In this document: positions 22,883 to 30,237 of the stretch, in pieces | How positions within the stretch are numbered: position 1 is the first letter of the stretch | Layout: each line of letters starts with the position of its first letter | Origin: Aurantiacibacter xanthus | GTDB taxonomy: Bacteria; Pseudomonadota; Alphaproteobacteria; Sphingomonadales; Sphingomonadaceae | Assembly (NCBI RefSeq): GCF_003584015.1 | Contig: NZ_QXFM01000114.1 | Location: 50,082-114,081 of the forward strand | DNA length: 64,000 bases | Direction: 5' to 3' | The notes under the pieces: generated by a model | Database searches by the model: none | Told to the model about the DNA's origin: nothing | Seen by the model: the letters and a program-made list of their open reading frames with translations, nothing else | Translations under genes and position numbers: made by a program

Positions 22883-23331
22883 TCGGCATCCCCACTTAGA
22901 CGATGACCGCCCTCAGAAGCGCCGCTAGCCTCCCCGCCACCAGCAACAGGAAGGGAACCGTCATGACCGCCGAAGACAGACAGACCATGTTTGAGAACCG
23001 CCTCGATTTTCTTGAGGTCCAGATCGACGCCATGCGCGGCCTCGTCACCGGCCTGCTCGCCATCATCGAGCGGGATCAACCCGGCCTCGCGGCCCGCTGC
23101 CGGGACTGCGCAAGCGCTGTCATGATCCAGATCGGCAACGAGAGGTCCAACGCGCTTGAGGGCGCGCTCGATGCGCTGGTCGATGATGTCGAGCAGCTGC
23201 GCGGCCTGCCAGCGAACGATTGAATCGCGACGTGCTTCCGCTTCCGCCCGTTCCGCGCGTAGCGCACTCGCCAACTTGGCGCGGCGAACCGCCTTCGGGT
23301 TGGCGAAGCCAAGATCGTCCAGCACCTTCAC
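22879..23331 (-). CDS. Phage hypothetical protein between the early fusion regulator and parB
   Basis: A 150-residue frame from GTG 23331. It overlaps both neighbours perfectly (GTGA with the upstream stop, ATGA with parB), which argues for translation. The first 65 residues are a credible charged helix (AERAEAEARRDSIVRWQAAQ); the last 60 are Gly/His-rich and look less protein-like. A rightward frame with a good ribosome-binding site lies opposite (22963-23223). One or both may be real. Confidence 0.5.
   Translation of the reverse strand: MKVLDDLGFANPKAVRRAKLASALRAERAEAEARRDSIVRWQAAQLLDIIDQRIERALKRVGPLVADLDHDSACAVPAAGREAGLIPLDDGEQAGDEAAHGVDLDLKKIEAVLKHGLSVFGGHDGSLPVAGGGEASGASEGGHRLSGDAE
22963..23223 (+). 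CDS. Antisense small helical protein candidate
   Basis: An 86-residue frame (MTAEDRQTMFENRLDFLEVQ ... LVTGLLAIIERDQPGLAARC) opposite to the early operon. AGGAAGGG precedes ATG 22963 by about 7 bases. Codon third positions are GC-rich throughout, and the product looks like a normal amphipathic helical protein, more so than the opposite frame in this stretch. It has no co-directional neighbours, which weakens the case. Confidence 0.45.
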   Translation: MTAEDRQTMFENRLDFLEVQIDAMRGLVTGLLAIIERDQPGLAARCRDCASAVMIQIGNERSNALEGALDALVDDVEQLRGLPAND

Positions 23332-24152
23332 GCTGCAGCCCTCCCGCGCCTGTTATCTTCGGTCACGTTCCGCAGTCGCTGCAGCGCCAGCGCCGCACTG
23401 CCCAGCGAACGCGGGGAGGCTTCCTCATCATGCGTGACACAGTTGGAAATCCGCTCGCGCAGCACCTCGGCGGTCGCCACGAATCCTGCGCGCCCGCCGT
23501 CCGGGCCAAGCCGCGTCACGATTTCCTCGGTGACCTGCTGGCTTTCCTCGAACCGTCGCAGCGCCAGCGACTGGCGCACCGCGAACCGCCCGAAAGCCCC
23601 CTTGCTGATGCGCTTCACAGCCTTCGCCGCCAGCCGCCTGTTCAGTTCCGCCAGGATATCCACCTGCGCCAGCCGCCGCTCGGCCAGCGCCTCGCGCACC
23701 CACGCCACGTCTTCGTCGCATTTGGCAGGCAGTTGCTCGATGCTGGAAAGCCTGCCGCGCCCGCCGCGCTTGGTCGCTGGCGTCGGGATGAACCGCGCGG
23801 GTTGAGCGGACTGCCCAAGCTGTCCTCGGCGGTAGGCCATGAACACCGTGATGATCTCGCGGCGCAGAGCCTGCGCCAGCGGGCTGCGGCTCAGCATCGC
23901 CAGCAACAGCGCCTGCTCTTCGTTCAGCAGGTAAACCGTGACCTCGCGCTTCGCGCCGCTGCCCAGCTCGACCATTTCGCACCTGGTGCGCAATGGTCCG
24001 TAGCCTGCCAGTTCTTCGAAGTTCCGCTTCACAGAGCGGCGGATGTCGAGAGGCTGCGCCATGCCCAGCCGTTCGCCCAGCCGCACGTCCTCGATGCAGG
24101 CATCGCCCTCCAGCTCGCGGATATCCGCTGCACACAACGCCACCGCATTCAT
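23328..24152 (-). CDS. Early regulator: antirepressor-like N-domain fused to DUF3486 domain
   Basis: A 274-residue protein. Residues 1-110 (LGERLGMAQPLDIRRSVKRN ... EVTVYLLNEEQALLLAMLSR) resemble phage Rha/antirepressor-type regulatory domains. Residues 129-220 (GRGRLSSIEQLP ... RISKGAFGRFAVRQS) are a second DUF3486 domain, matching the late gp27-like protein at about 46 of 89 positions by hand count. It overlaps ner (ATGA), so it is the second early gene. The fusion is unusual; its function is unknown, with DNA binding likely. Confidence 0.85.
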   Translation of the reverse strand: MNAVALCAADIRELEGDACIEDVRLGERLGMAQPLDIRRSVKRNFEELAGYGPLRTRCEMVELGSGAKREVTVYLLNEEQALLLAMLSRSPLAQALRREIITVFMAYRRGQLGQSAQPARFIPTPATKRGGRGRLSSIEQLPAKCDEDVAWVREALAERRLAQVDILAELNRRLAAKAVKRISKGAFGRFAVRQSLALRRFEESQQVTEEIVTRLGPDGGRAGFVATAEVLRERISNCVTHDEEASPRSLGSAALALQRLRNVTEDNRRGRAAA

Positions 24153-24439
24153 GCGCGCTTCTCCTGCGCAGGAAGGGCGTGCTTTTCGCTCTTCGGCCCT
24201 CTATGCCGGGGCGAAATGGCTAACTTCAGGTATTGATCATGATAACGGCGCGACACCCGATGCACCGGAATATCCAGCTCATCCGCGATTGCCTCTGCCG
24301 TGGGCAGGATCGGATGTCCGGCCAGCACAAGGCTTACCGAATGGTTCATCAGCCCTTTTTCGCGCTCAAACGCCAGCATCGAGCCGTACCGCTGGCGGAT
24401 ACGCGACTTGATCTCTTCTTTGTGCAGGGGAGGGTTCAT
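24149..24439 (-). CDS. ner: Ner-like early repressor/regulator
   Basis: A 96-residue Ner/Nlp-family helix-turn-helix protein: HKEEIKSRIRQRYGSMLAFE, then NHSVSLVLAGHPILPTAEAI and IPVHRVSRRYH. In Mu, Ner shuts down early and repressor promoters. ATG 24439, with GAGAG upstream, is the first gene leftward of the divergent switch. A basic tail (SPRHRGPKSEKHAL) extends beyond the usual Ner length. Confidence 0.9.
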   Translation of the reverse strand: MNPPLHKEEIKSRIRQRYGSMLAFEREKGLMNHSVSLVLAGHPILPTAEAIADELDIPVHRVSRRYHDQYLKLAISPRHRGPKSEKHALPAQEKRA

Positions 24440-24452
24440 GGCTAACTCTCGT

Positions 24453-24499
24453 TTTACATATGATGTCATCATCAAAACTATAGTTTACATTTGATGTCA
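24453..24499. promoter_or_regulatory. Divergent lysis-lysogeny switch with two 16-bp operator-like repeats
   Basis: TTTACATATGATGTCA (24453-24468) and TTTACATTTGATGTCA (24484-24499) differ by one base and are spaced 31 bases start to start (about three helical turns). Between them, ACTATAGT (24477-24484) is a palindromic -10-like core. TTGACA on the minus strand (24495-24500) can serve as an early -35. The second repeat covers the repressor ATG (24494), so repressor binding there would be autoregulatory. Confidence 0.7.
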
Positions 24500-25021
24500 A
24501 GCGTGGACGAGCAGATTGCCGCGTGGCGCGCGAGCTTTCATGCTGCATCAGATCGCCAACTCGCTCTTTTAATTGGGTATTCTGCCCAGAATTTTGTGAA
24601 TTGGAGGAAACGCGGGGCGATCCCGGAAGCCGCCTACGAACGTGTCGCGGCGATCTTGCCCGATCATCAACGCGCGCAGGCACGGCAGGCACGGCGCGAG
24701 GAACTCGGCCAGCAGCTGCTTTACGAAGGCCGCTGCCTGGCCATCTTCATCGCGCCGTCGTTCGATGCCTATGGCCGGCGCTTCTCACCCCTCGAATATG
24801 CAGCGCAAATGCGTGATTTCACGTCATTCTTTGATGAGATCGCCCTCGCCTGCGCCGAACGCATCGCCGATCGCAAGGAGGAGAAAGGCGGCAACGCCAC
24901 CGAGGCATTCGAGAGCATCGTCAAGGATATCGGCAAGCCCGATGCGCCCGACCGGCTCGAAACGTTCTACGAAGAGGTGACCCAGCGCGCCCGCTACTGG
25001 CGCTACGGCGATGGTGAGTAG
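24494..25021 (+). CDS. CI-like phage repressor
   Basis: A 175-residue protein, the clearest rightward gene in the phage. Residues about 18-50 form a helix-turn-helix (SDRQLALLIGYSAQNFVNWR) like Bac_CI_repr proteins; the rest is helical and acidic, without a LexA-type peptidase. ATG 24494 has no Shine-Dalgarno and lies about 10 bases after the TATAGT box, so the mRNA may be leaderless; GTG 24503 is an alternative. Divergent from ner, it is the presumed lysogeny repressor. Confidence 0.82.
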   Translation: MSSVDEQIAAWRASFHAASDRQLALLIGYSAQNFVNWRKRGAIPEAAYERVAAILPDHQRAQARQARREELGQQLLYEGRCLAIFIAPSFDAYGRRFSPLEYAAQMRDFTSFFDEIALACAERIADRKEEKGGNATEAFESIVKDIGKPDAPDRLETFYEEVTQRARYWRYGDGE

Positions 25022-25069
25022 GGTACCCTCGTTACGGGTACCCTTCGCAACTCCCCCACATTGTGGGGG
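25020..25069. terminator. Two strong hairpins after the repressor
   Basis: AGGGTACCC/GGGTACCCT (25020-25028, 25036-25044) overlaps the repressor stop, followed by CCCCCACA/TGTGGGGG (25053-25069) with a one-base centre. Together they would stop or stabilise the repressor transcript. A classic T-run is missing, so termination is a guess. Confidence 0.5.
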
Positions 25070-25552
25070 TCTGGTGTCCGCAATGTGGACCCCAGCGCGC
25101 TGAAATTTCGCGCCCAGTTTCACTCGTGTAAGTAGGGTTGCGCTGGGCCGCTTTTGCTTAATTTATCGTTAGATATCAATAAGTGCCCAGTTCGGGCCGA
25201 AAATGGCGAACTGGGCACGATAAACCCCAGTTCGCGCCCACTTAACGCAGCCCTAAGAGCCTCTCAGATGCGTCTTGAATGGCCCTGAAACGGCAGAAAA
25301 CCGCCACTAAGAGCCGCCTAAGACGCTCACTTCTTAGATCGCGCCACTCCAGCCGCAAGTGTCAGATCATCGTCTAAATCGACCGTCACTCTAGACAATC
25401 GCAAACCGGCTGGGAGCGCTGGCCAGATCGAGCCCCGAAGCGCGAAAACCACGATTTTCCGCCATTTCTGGACCGCCAATTCCCGGCTCTCCCCGGAAAT
25501 CCCCGCCAAAACCACCCCGGTCGTCCACTCTAACTGGTGGTGTCAACTAACA
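25070..25552. other. Non-coding phage end with repeated transposase-site-like motifs
   Basis: No convincing gene. GCCCAGTTT (25112-25120), CCCAGTTCG (25186-25194), its inverse CGAACTGGG (25207-25215) and CCCAGTTCG (25226-25234) form one repeat family; the middle pair makes a 12-base stem (25183-25194/25207-25218). CTAAGAGCC occurs at 25253-25261 and 25307-25315, with CTAAGACGC at 25318-25326. The region ends in AACTAACA (25545-25552), i.e. TGTTAGTT read inward, resembling a Mu-type terminus. MuA or repressor binding is likely. The end position is uncertain. Confidence 0.5.
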
Positions 25553-25578
25553 AGGCTAATGTCATCAGAATCTAAGGC

Positions 25579-26352
25579 TCAGGCGACCTTCAGCACCGAA
25601 TCGTTGCGGGCGAGGCACCACAGGCTGAGCCCGGCGGCCTCGGCGCGGGCGACCGCCATCGAAGTCGGCAGCGAGATAGTGACCAAGCTGGTCGCGCCCG
25701 CGCGCACCGCCTTCTCGACGATCTCGTATGAGCAGCGCGCCGAGGACAGGATAAATCCCTCGGACGGGCTCTGCCCCGCAGCGGCGAGCGCGCCGACCAG
25801 TTTGTCCATCGCATTGTGGCGGCCCACGTCCTCGCGGGCGTGGAGGATCGTGCCATCCGGCGCGCAGAAGGCGGCGGCATGGGCTGCGCCGGTGGCCTTC
25901 GTCAGCGGCTGGTGATCACGTAGTTTTGCCAGCGCGCGGAAGATCGCGGCGCTTTCGATGGCCTCGTGCTTTGCCACGGGCGGCAGGGGCTTTGCGACCG
26001 CCTCAAGGTTCTCGATCCCGCACAGCCCGCACGAGCTTTCCGCTACCCGCGTGCGCACGCGCTCGGTCAGCTTGTCGATCCCGAGGCCGGTCAGTTGCGC
26101 GCGTGCGATCCAGCCTTTCTCGACTTCGACCACCGCCAGATCGGCGATATCCTCGACCGACTGCGCCAGCCCTTCGGTGAGCGCAAAGCCACGCGCGAAG
26201 TCTTCGAGGTCCGTCGGCGTGGCCATCATCACCGCATAGGCGAGCCCGTTGAACTCGAGCGCCACCGGCACTTCGGGCACGAACTCGCGGCTCAGCAGGA
26301 TGGTGCCGCCCGAAAGCCCGAACTGGGTGACTTGCCTTGTGGTCGTTGCCAT
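25579..26352 (-). CDS. fdhD: FdhD formate dehydrogenase accessory sulfurtransferase
   Basis: A 257-residue FdhD. It carries sulfur from a cysteine desulfurase to the molybdenum cofactor of formate dehydrogenase. The motif SSCGLCG holds the two Cys that shuttle sulfur; GRHNAMDKL and SSARCSYEIVEKAVRAG are further family motifs. Last gene of the formate dehydrogenase operon, separated from fdsD by a repeat element. Its stop is only 27 bases from the inferred prophage end, so the prophage spared it. Confidence 0.96.
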   Translation of the reverse strand: MATTTRQVTQFGLSGGTILLSREFVPEVPVALEFNGLAYAVMMATPTDLEDFARGFALTEGLAQSVEDIADLAVVEVEKGWIARAQLTGLGIDKLTERVRTRVAESSCGLCGIENLEAVAKPLPPVAKHEAIESAAIFRALAKLRDHQPLTKATGAAHAAAFCAPDGTILHAREDVGRHNAMDKLVGALAAAGQSPSEGFILSSARCSYEIVEKAVRAGATSLVTISLPTSMAVARAEAAGLSLWCLARNDSVLKVA

Positions 26353-26366
26353 GTTCCAAATCCCGT

Positions 26367-26457
26367 CCGCTCGCCCTGAGCTTGTCGAAGGGCTGCTTTT
26401 CCTTCGACCCCAGCGCTAGAAGAAAGGACCACCCTTCGACAAGCTCAGGGTGAGCGG
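26367..26457. repeat. REP-like inverted repeat, copy 1
   Basis: Twenty-six-base arms, CCGCTCGCCCTGAGCTTGTC.. (26367-26392) and its near-perfect inverse ending AGCTCAGGGTGAGCGG (26432-26457), around a 39-base loop. Same family as copies at 30125, 46604 and 48151. It lies between fdsD and fdhD. Confidence 0.88.
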
Positions 26458-26465
26458 AGGTTGGG

Positions 26466-26741
26466 TTAGCCCGCGTCGTTGTGCCCGACTTCGTCGACCT
26501 TGTTGAACTCGGTCGCGCCGGTCTGCGGGGCGGGGTTTGCGCCCTTGGCCAGCTTCTCCACCGCCGCGGCAGCAATCGGCGACAGATGCGACCAGTCGTC
26601 ACCGAAGATCCCCGCCTTCATGCGGGGATCCCAGAACTTGTTGATGTGGTCGGCGGTGGCCAGCACGGCGTTGTCGTGCCCGATTGCCTCGAAGTTGCGG
26701 GCAATCTGGTCGGCCATCCGGCGCAGCTTGTCGGTGCTCAT
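26466..26741 (-). CDS. fdsD: Formate dehydrogenase delta subunit
   Basis: A 91-residue protein of the FdsD family: DKLRRMADQIARNFEAIGHD, then ADHINKFWDPRMKAGIF. It is needed for assembly or activity of soluble NAD-dependent formate dehydrogenase. ATG 26741 overlaps the alpha-subunit stop (TAATG). The first part matches the usual length of about 70 residues; the Pro/Ala-rich tail is extra. Confidence 0.93.
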   Translation of the reverse strand: MSTDKLRRMADQIARNFEAIGHDNAVLATADHINKFWDPRMKAGIFGDDWSHLSPIAAAAVEKLAKGANPAPQTGATEFNKVDEVGHNDAG

Positions 26742-29587
26742 TATTCGGCGGGCTCCACGTGTTCGATCCGGCGCGCCATGGCGGCGAGGTCGGCATAGTC
26801 TTCCTGCCACTCGGTCGGCCCGTTGCTGGGCGTGACCTGCACCGCAGTCACCTTGTACTCGGGGCAGTTGGTGGCCCAGTCCGAATTGTCGGTGGTGACG
26901 ACGTTGGCTTGCGTACTGGGATGGTGGAAGGTGGTGTAGACCACACCCGGAGCCACCCGGTCCGTCACCAGCACACGCAAAGTGGTCTCGCCCGAACGGC
27001 TGGCCAGCTTGGCGAAGTCGCCCGTCTTCAGCATGCGGTTTTCGGCATCGGTCGGGTGCATTTCGAGGATATCCTCCTCGTGCCAGACGTTGTTGCCGGT
27101 GCGCCGGGTCTGCGCGCCGACGTTGTACTGGCTAAGGATGCGCCCGGTGGTCAGCAGCAGCGGATAGCGCGGACCGGTCTTCTCGTCGGTCGGCACATAT
27201 TCGGTGACCACGAACTTGCCCTTACCGCGCACGAAGCCATCGACGTGCATGATCGGCGAGCCCTGCGGGGCCTTGTCGTTGACCGGCCACTGCAGCTGTT
27301 CGTTGGCATCGACGCGTGCCCAGTTCAGCCCGGCAAAACCGGGGGTGAGGCGAGCGATTTCGTCGAGGATCTCGGAAGCGTGGCTATAGGTCCAGTTGCA
27401 GCCGATGGCATTGGCGAGCAGCTGGGTAACCTGCCAGTCCTCATAACCGTTGGCCGGCTCCATCACCTTGCGCACGGCCTGCACGCGGCGCTCGGCATTG
27501 GTGAAGGTGCCGTTCTTCTCGAGGAAGGTGCTGCCCGGCAGGAACACGTGGGCATAGTGCGCGGTCTCGTTGAGGAAGATGTCGTGCACGATCACGCAGT
27601 CCATCGCGGCAAGACCGGCGGAAACGTGCTTGGTGTCGGGGTCGGACTGGAGGATGTCCTCGCCCTGGATGTAGATCGCCCGGAAGCTGCCATCGACGGC
27701 GGCATCGAGCATGTTGGGGATGCGCAGGCCCGGTTCCGGGTCAAGCTTCACGCCCCAGTCGTTCTCGAACAGCTCGCGCACCTCGGGGTTCGAGATGTGA
27801 CGGTAGCCGGGCAGCTCGTGCGGGAAGCTGCCCATGTCGCAGGCGCCCTGCACGTTGTTCTGGCCGCGCAGCGGGTTCACGCCCACGCCCTCGCGGCCGA
27901 TGTTGCCGGTGACCATCGCGAGGTTGGCAATCGCCATCACGGTCGACGAACCCTGCGAGTGCTCGGTCACGCCGAGGCCGTAGTAGATCGCGCCGTTGCC
28001 CCCGGTGGCGAACAGGCGCGCGGCTTCGCGTACGGTTTCTGCCGGAACCTTGGTGACGGCCTCGAGGAATTCGGGCGAATGCTTCTCTTCGGAGACGAAG
28101 CGCGCCCAGTCCTGATATTCATCCCAGTCGCAGCGCGCGCGGATGAAGTCCTCGTCGGCGAGGCCTTCGGTGACGATCACGTGAGCGAGGCTGGTCAGTA
28201 CGGCCACATTGGTGCCCGGCTGCAAGGGCAGGTGATGCGCGGCCTCGATGTGCGGCGACTTCACGAGGTCGATCCGGCGCGGGTCGACCACGATGATCTT
28301 GCCGCCTTCGCGCAGGCGCTTCTTCATGCGGCTGCCGAACACGGGGTGCGCGTCGGTCGGGTTGGCGCCGATCAGCAGGAACACGTCGGTCTTTTCCGCC
28401 GAATCGAAGTTCTGCGTGCCGGCGCTGGTGCCGAAGGTGGTCGAGAGGCCGAACCCGGTCGGCGAGTGGCAGACGCGGGCGCAGGTATCGGTGTTGTTCG
28501 AGCCGAACCCGGCACGGATCAGCTTCTGCACGAGGAAGGTTTCCTCGTTGGTGCAGCGGCTGGAGGTGATGCCGCCCAGCGCGCGCGGACCGCTCTTGGC
28601 CTTGATCTTGTTGATCTTGCTTGCCGCGAAACCGATGGCCTCGTCCCAGCTCACTTCGCGCCAGGGATCGGTGATCTTCTCGCGCACCATCGGCCTGGTG
28701 ATGCGGTCCTGGTGGTTGGCATAGCCCCATGCGAAGCGGCCCTTCACGCAGGAATGGCCGTGGTTTGCCTTGCCATCCTTCCACGGCACCATGCGGACGA
28801 GCTGCTCGCCCTTCATTTCGGCGCGGAAGGCACAGCCGACGCCGCAATAGGCGCAGGTGGTGACGACGGCGCGCTCGGGCTTGCCGATCGCGGTAACGCT
28901 CTTTTCCATCAGCGCCGAGGTCGGGCAGGCCTGCACGCAGGCACCGCAGGAGACGCACTCGGAGCTGAGGAAGTTGTCCTCGCTCTGGCCGGCGGAGATC
29001 ACGGAGGCAAAGCCGCGCCCGTCGACGGTCAGCGCGAAGGTGCCCTGCACTTCGCCGCAGGCGCGCACGCAGCGCGAGCAGACGATGCACTTGTCGGCGG
29101 CAAAGGAGAAATAGGGGTTCGACTTGTCGACCGCGCCATCGAGATGGTTCTTGCCTTCATAGCCATAGCGCACATCGCGCAGACCCACGGCGGCTGCTTC
29201 ATCCTGCAACTCGCAGTCGTTGTTGGCCGAGCAGGTCAGGCAATCGAGCGGGTGATCGGAGATGTACAGCTCCATCACGCCCTTGCGCAGCTTTTCGAGG
29301 CGCGGGGTCTGGGTCTTGACCTTCATGCCCTCGGCGGCGGGGGTGGTGCAGGAGGCAGGAGTGCCGCGCGCGCCTTCGATCTCGACCAGGCACAGGCGGC
29401 ACGAGCCGAAGGCCTTCACGTTGTCGGTGGCGCAGAGCTTGGGGATGTGGCCGCCCGCCATGGAGGCGGCGCGCATCACGCTGGTGCCAGCCGGAACGGT
29501 GACGTCGCGGCCATCGATGGTCAGCGTGACCTGCTTGTCGGACTGCACTTCCGGTGTGCCGAAATCCTGTTGCGGTTCGTAACCCAT
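26741..29587 (-). CDS. fdsA: NAD-dependent formate dehydrogenase alpha subunit (Mo/W, FeS)
   Basis: A 948-residue catalytic subunit that oxidises formate to CO2. The N-terminus has a 2Fe-2S ferredoxin domain (GSCRLCLVEI) and a His-Cys-type cluster (HPLDCLTCSANNDC); next come two 4Fe-4S sets (CIVCSRCVRAC, CVSCGACVQACP) and another cluster (CAYCGVGC). The molybdopterin domain carries the metal-ligand Cys in ARVCHSPTGFG, so it is Cys- rather than selenocysteine-dependent. Two bases separate it from mobA. Cytoplasmic, part of an Fds-type heteromultimer. Confidence 0.97.
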   Translation of the reverse strand: MGYEPQQDFGTPEVQSDKQVTLTIDGRDVTVPAGTSVMRAASMAGGHIPKLCATDNVKAFGSCRLCLVEIEGARGTPASCTTPAAEGMKVKTQTPRLEKLRKGVMELYISDHPLDCLTCSANNDCELQDEAAAVGLRDVRYGYEGKNHLDGAVDKSNPYFSFAADKCIVCSRCVRACGEVQGTFALTVDGRGFASVISAGQSEDNFLSSECVSCGACVQACPTSALMEKSVTAIGKPERAVVTTCAYCGVGCAFRAEMKGEQLVRMVPWKDGKANHGHSCVKGRFAWGYANHQDRITRPMVREKITDPWREVSWDEAIGFAASKINKIKAKSGPRALGGITSSRCTNEETFLVQKLIRAGFGSNNTDTCARVCHSPTGFGLSTTFGTSAGTQNFDSAEKTDVFLLIGANPTDAHPVFGSRMKKRLREGGKIIVVDPRRIDLVKSPHIEAAHHLPLQPGTNVAVLTSLAHVIVTEGLADEDFIRARCDWDEYQDWARFVSEEKHSPEFLEAVTKVPAETVREAARLFATGGNGAIYYGLGVTEHSQGSSTVMAIANLAMVTGNIGREGVGVNPLRGQNNVQGACDMGSFPHELPGYRHISNPEVRELFENDWGVKLDPEPGLRIPNMLDAAVDGSFRAIYIQGEDILQSDPDTKHVSAGLAAMDCVIVHDIFLNETAHYAHVFLPGSTFLEKNGTFTNAERRVQAVRKVMEPANGYEDWQVTQLLANAIGCNWTYSHASEILDEIARLTPGFAGLNWARVDANEQLQWPVNDKAPQGSPIMHVDGFVRGKGKFVVTEYVPTDEKTGPRYPLLLTTGRILSQYNVGAQTRRTGNNVWHEEDILEMHPTDAENRMLKTGDFAKLASRSGETTLRVLVTDRVAPGVVYTTFHHPSTQANVVTTDNSDWATNCPEYKVTAVQVTPSNGPTEWQEDYADLAAMARRIEHVEPAE

Positions 29588-29588
29588 G

Positions 29589-30107
29589 CTAATGCTCCAA
29601 TGCCGCGAGATCCGCGGGCGTATTGATGTTCGCAGGCGTCGAGGCACTTTGCACACCGCGCGCATTGGCGGCTTTGGCAAAGGCGATCATCGAGTGGCGT
29701 CCTTCACTCTGGAGGATGCGCTCAGCAATCGATGCGGCGTCTGTATTCCAATGCCCGATAACGGGCTGTTTTTCAAGATAGGCGCTGGCTGGCGACAGCA
29801 ATTCGAGCAGGTTCTGCGGCAGGCCGAAACTGTCGACCGACGTCGTGAGCACCGAAGCGAATTGGTGATCTCGCGCATGATTGAGCGCGCCGGACACGCC
29901 GCCAAGCGGACCCATGCCGGGGCGCGGGGCGTCGGGAATGCACGGCGCGGGGCCTGCGGTGCGGCCAACGATCACCACCTTGTCACACAGTTGCGCCAGC
30001 GCTTCGACGGCGCGTTCGAGCAGGGTGCGGCCATCCAGCACGGCGAGCGCCTTGTCGCTGCCGAACCGGGTGGACATGCCGCCTGCAAGGACCGCGCCGA
30101 GGATCAC
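29589..30107 (-). CDS. mobA: MobA molybdenum cofactor guanylyltransferase
   Basis: A 172-residue MobA from GTG 30107. It adds GMP to molybdopterin to form the guanine dinucleotide cofactor used by FdsA. LAGGMSTRFGSDK is the nucleotidyltransferase motif; GPLGGVSGAL and NINTPADL are further family hallmarks. Placed immediately before fdsA, so cofactor maturation is co-expressed with its client. It is slightly short compared with E. coli MobA (194). Confidence 0.93.
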   Translation of the reverse strand: MILGAVLAGGMSTRFGSDKALAVLDGRTLLERAVEALAQLCDKVVIVGRTAGPAPCIPDAPRPGMGPLGGVSGALNHARDHQFASVLTTSVDSFGLPQNLLELLSPASAYLEKQPVIGHWNTDAASIAERILQSEGRHSMIAFAKAANARGVQSASTPANINTPADLAALEH

Positions 30108-30124
30108 TGTCCCACGCCTCCAAG

Positions 30125-30217
30125 CCCGCTCATCCTGAGCTTGTCGAAGGGCTGCTCTTCCTTCGAGCGCAGGGCCCGAAATAAAGACGATCCTTCGACA
30201 AGCTCAGGATGAGCGGG
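30125..30217. repeat. REP-like inverted repeat, copy 2
   Basis: Arms CCCGCTCATCCTGAGCTTGT.. (30125-30150) and ..AGCTCAGGATGAGCGGG (30192-30217), near-perfect inverses with a 41-base loop. It lies between fdsB and mobA within the operon and could form a strong mRNA hairpin there. Confidence 0.88.
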
Positions 30218-30237
30218 GTTGGGGCGGAAGGGCATGC

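Larger units (their letters stand above)
1..25552 (-). mobile_element. Mu-like transposable prophage (truncated by the left window edge)
   Basis: A continuous block of phage genes, nearly all leftward, in Mu order: repressor, Ner, A, B, GemA, Mor, lysis, gp25-27, terminase, gp29 portal, gpF, gpG, I, T, gp36, gp37. MuA-type transposase plus MuB-type ATPase indicate replicative transposition. The early end lies at the right, next to the host gene fdhD. Tail genes would lie beyond position 1. The right boundary is inferred from a TG-initiated terminus read on the minus strand (25552) and is uncertain by tens of bases. The block itself is secure; the exact end is not. Confidence 0.93.

Noticed and set aside
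25327..25515. A 62-codon leftward frame near the prophage end
   Set aside because: GTG start without ribosome-binding site, in a region full of repeated binding-site-like motifs; no homology recognised.
26684..29626. A 980-codon rightward open frame opposite fdsA
   Set aside because: High-GC shadow of the formate dehydrogenase alpha gene. The minus strand has all cofactor motifs; the plus-strand translation is His/Gly/Ala-rich with no recognisable domain.
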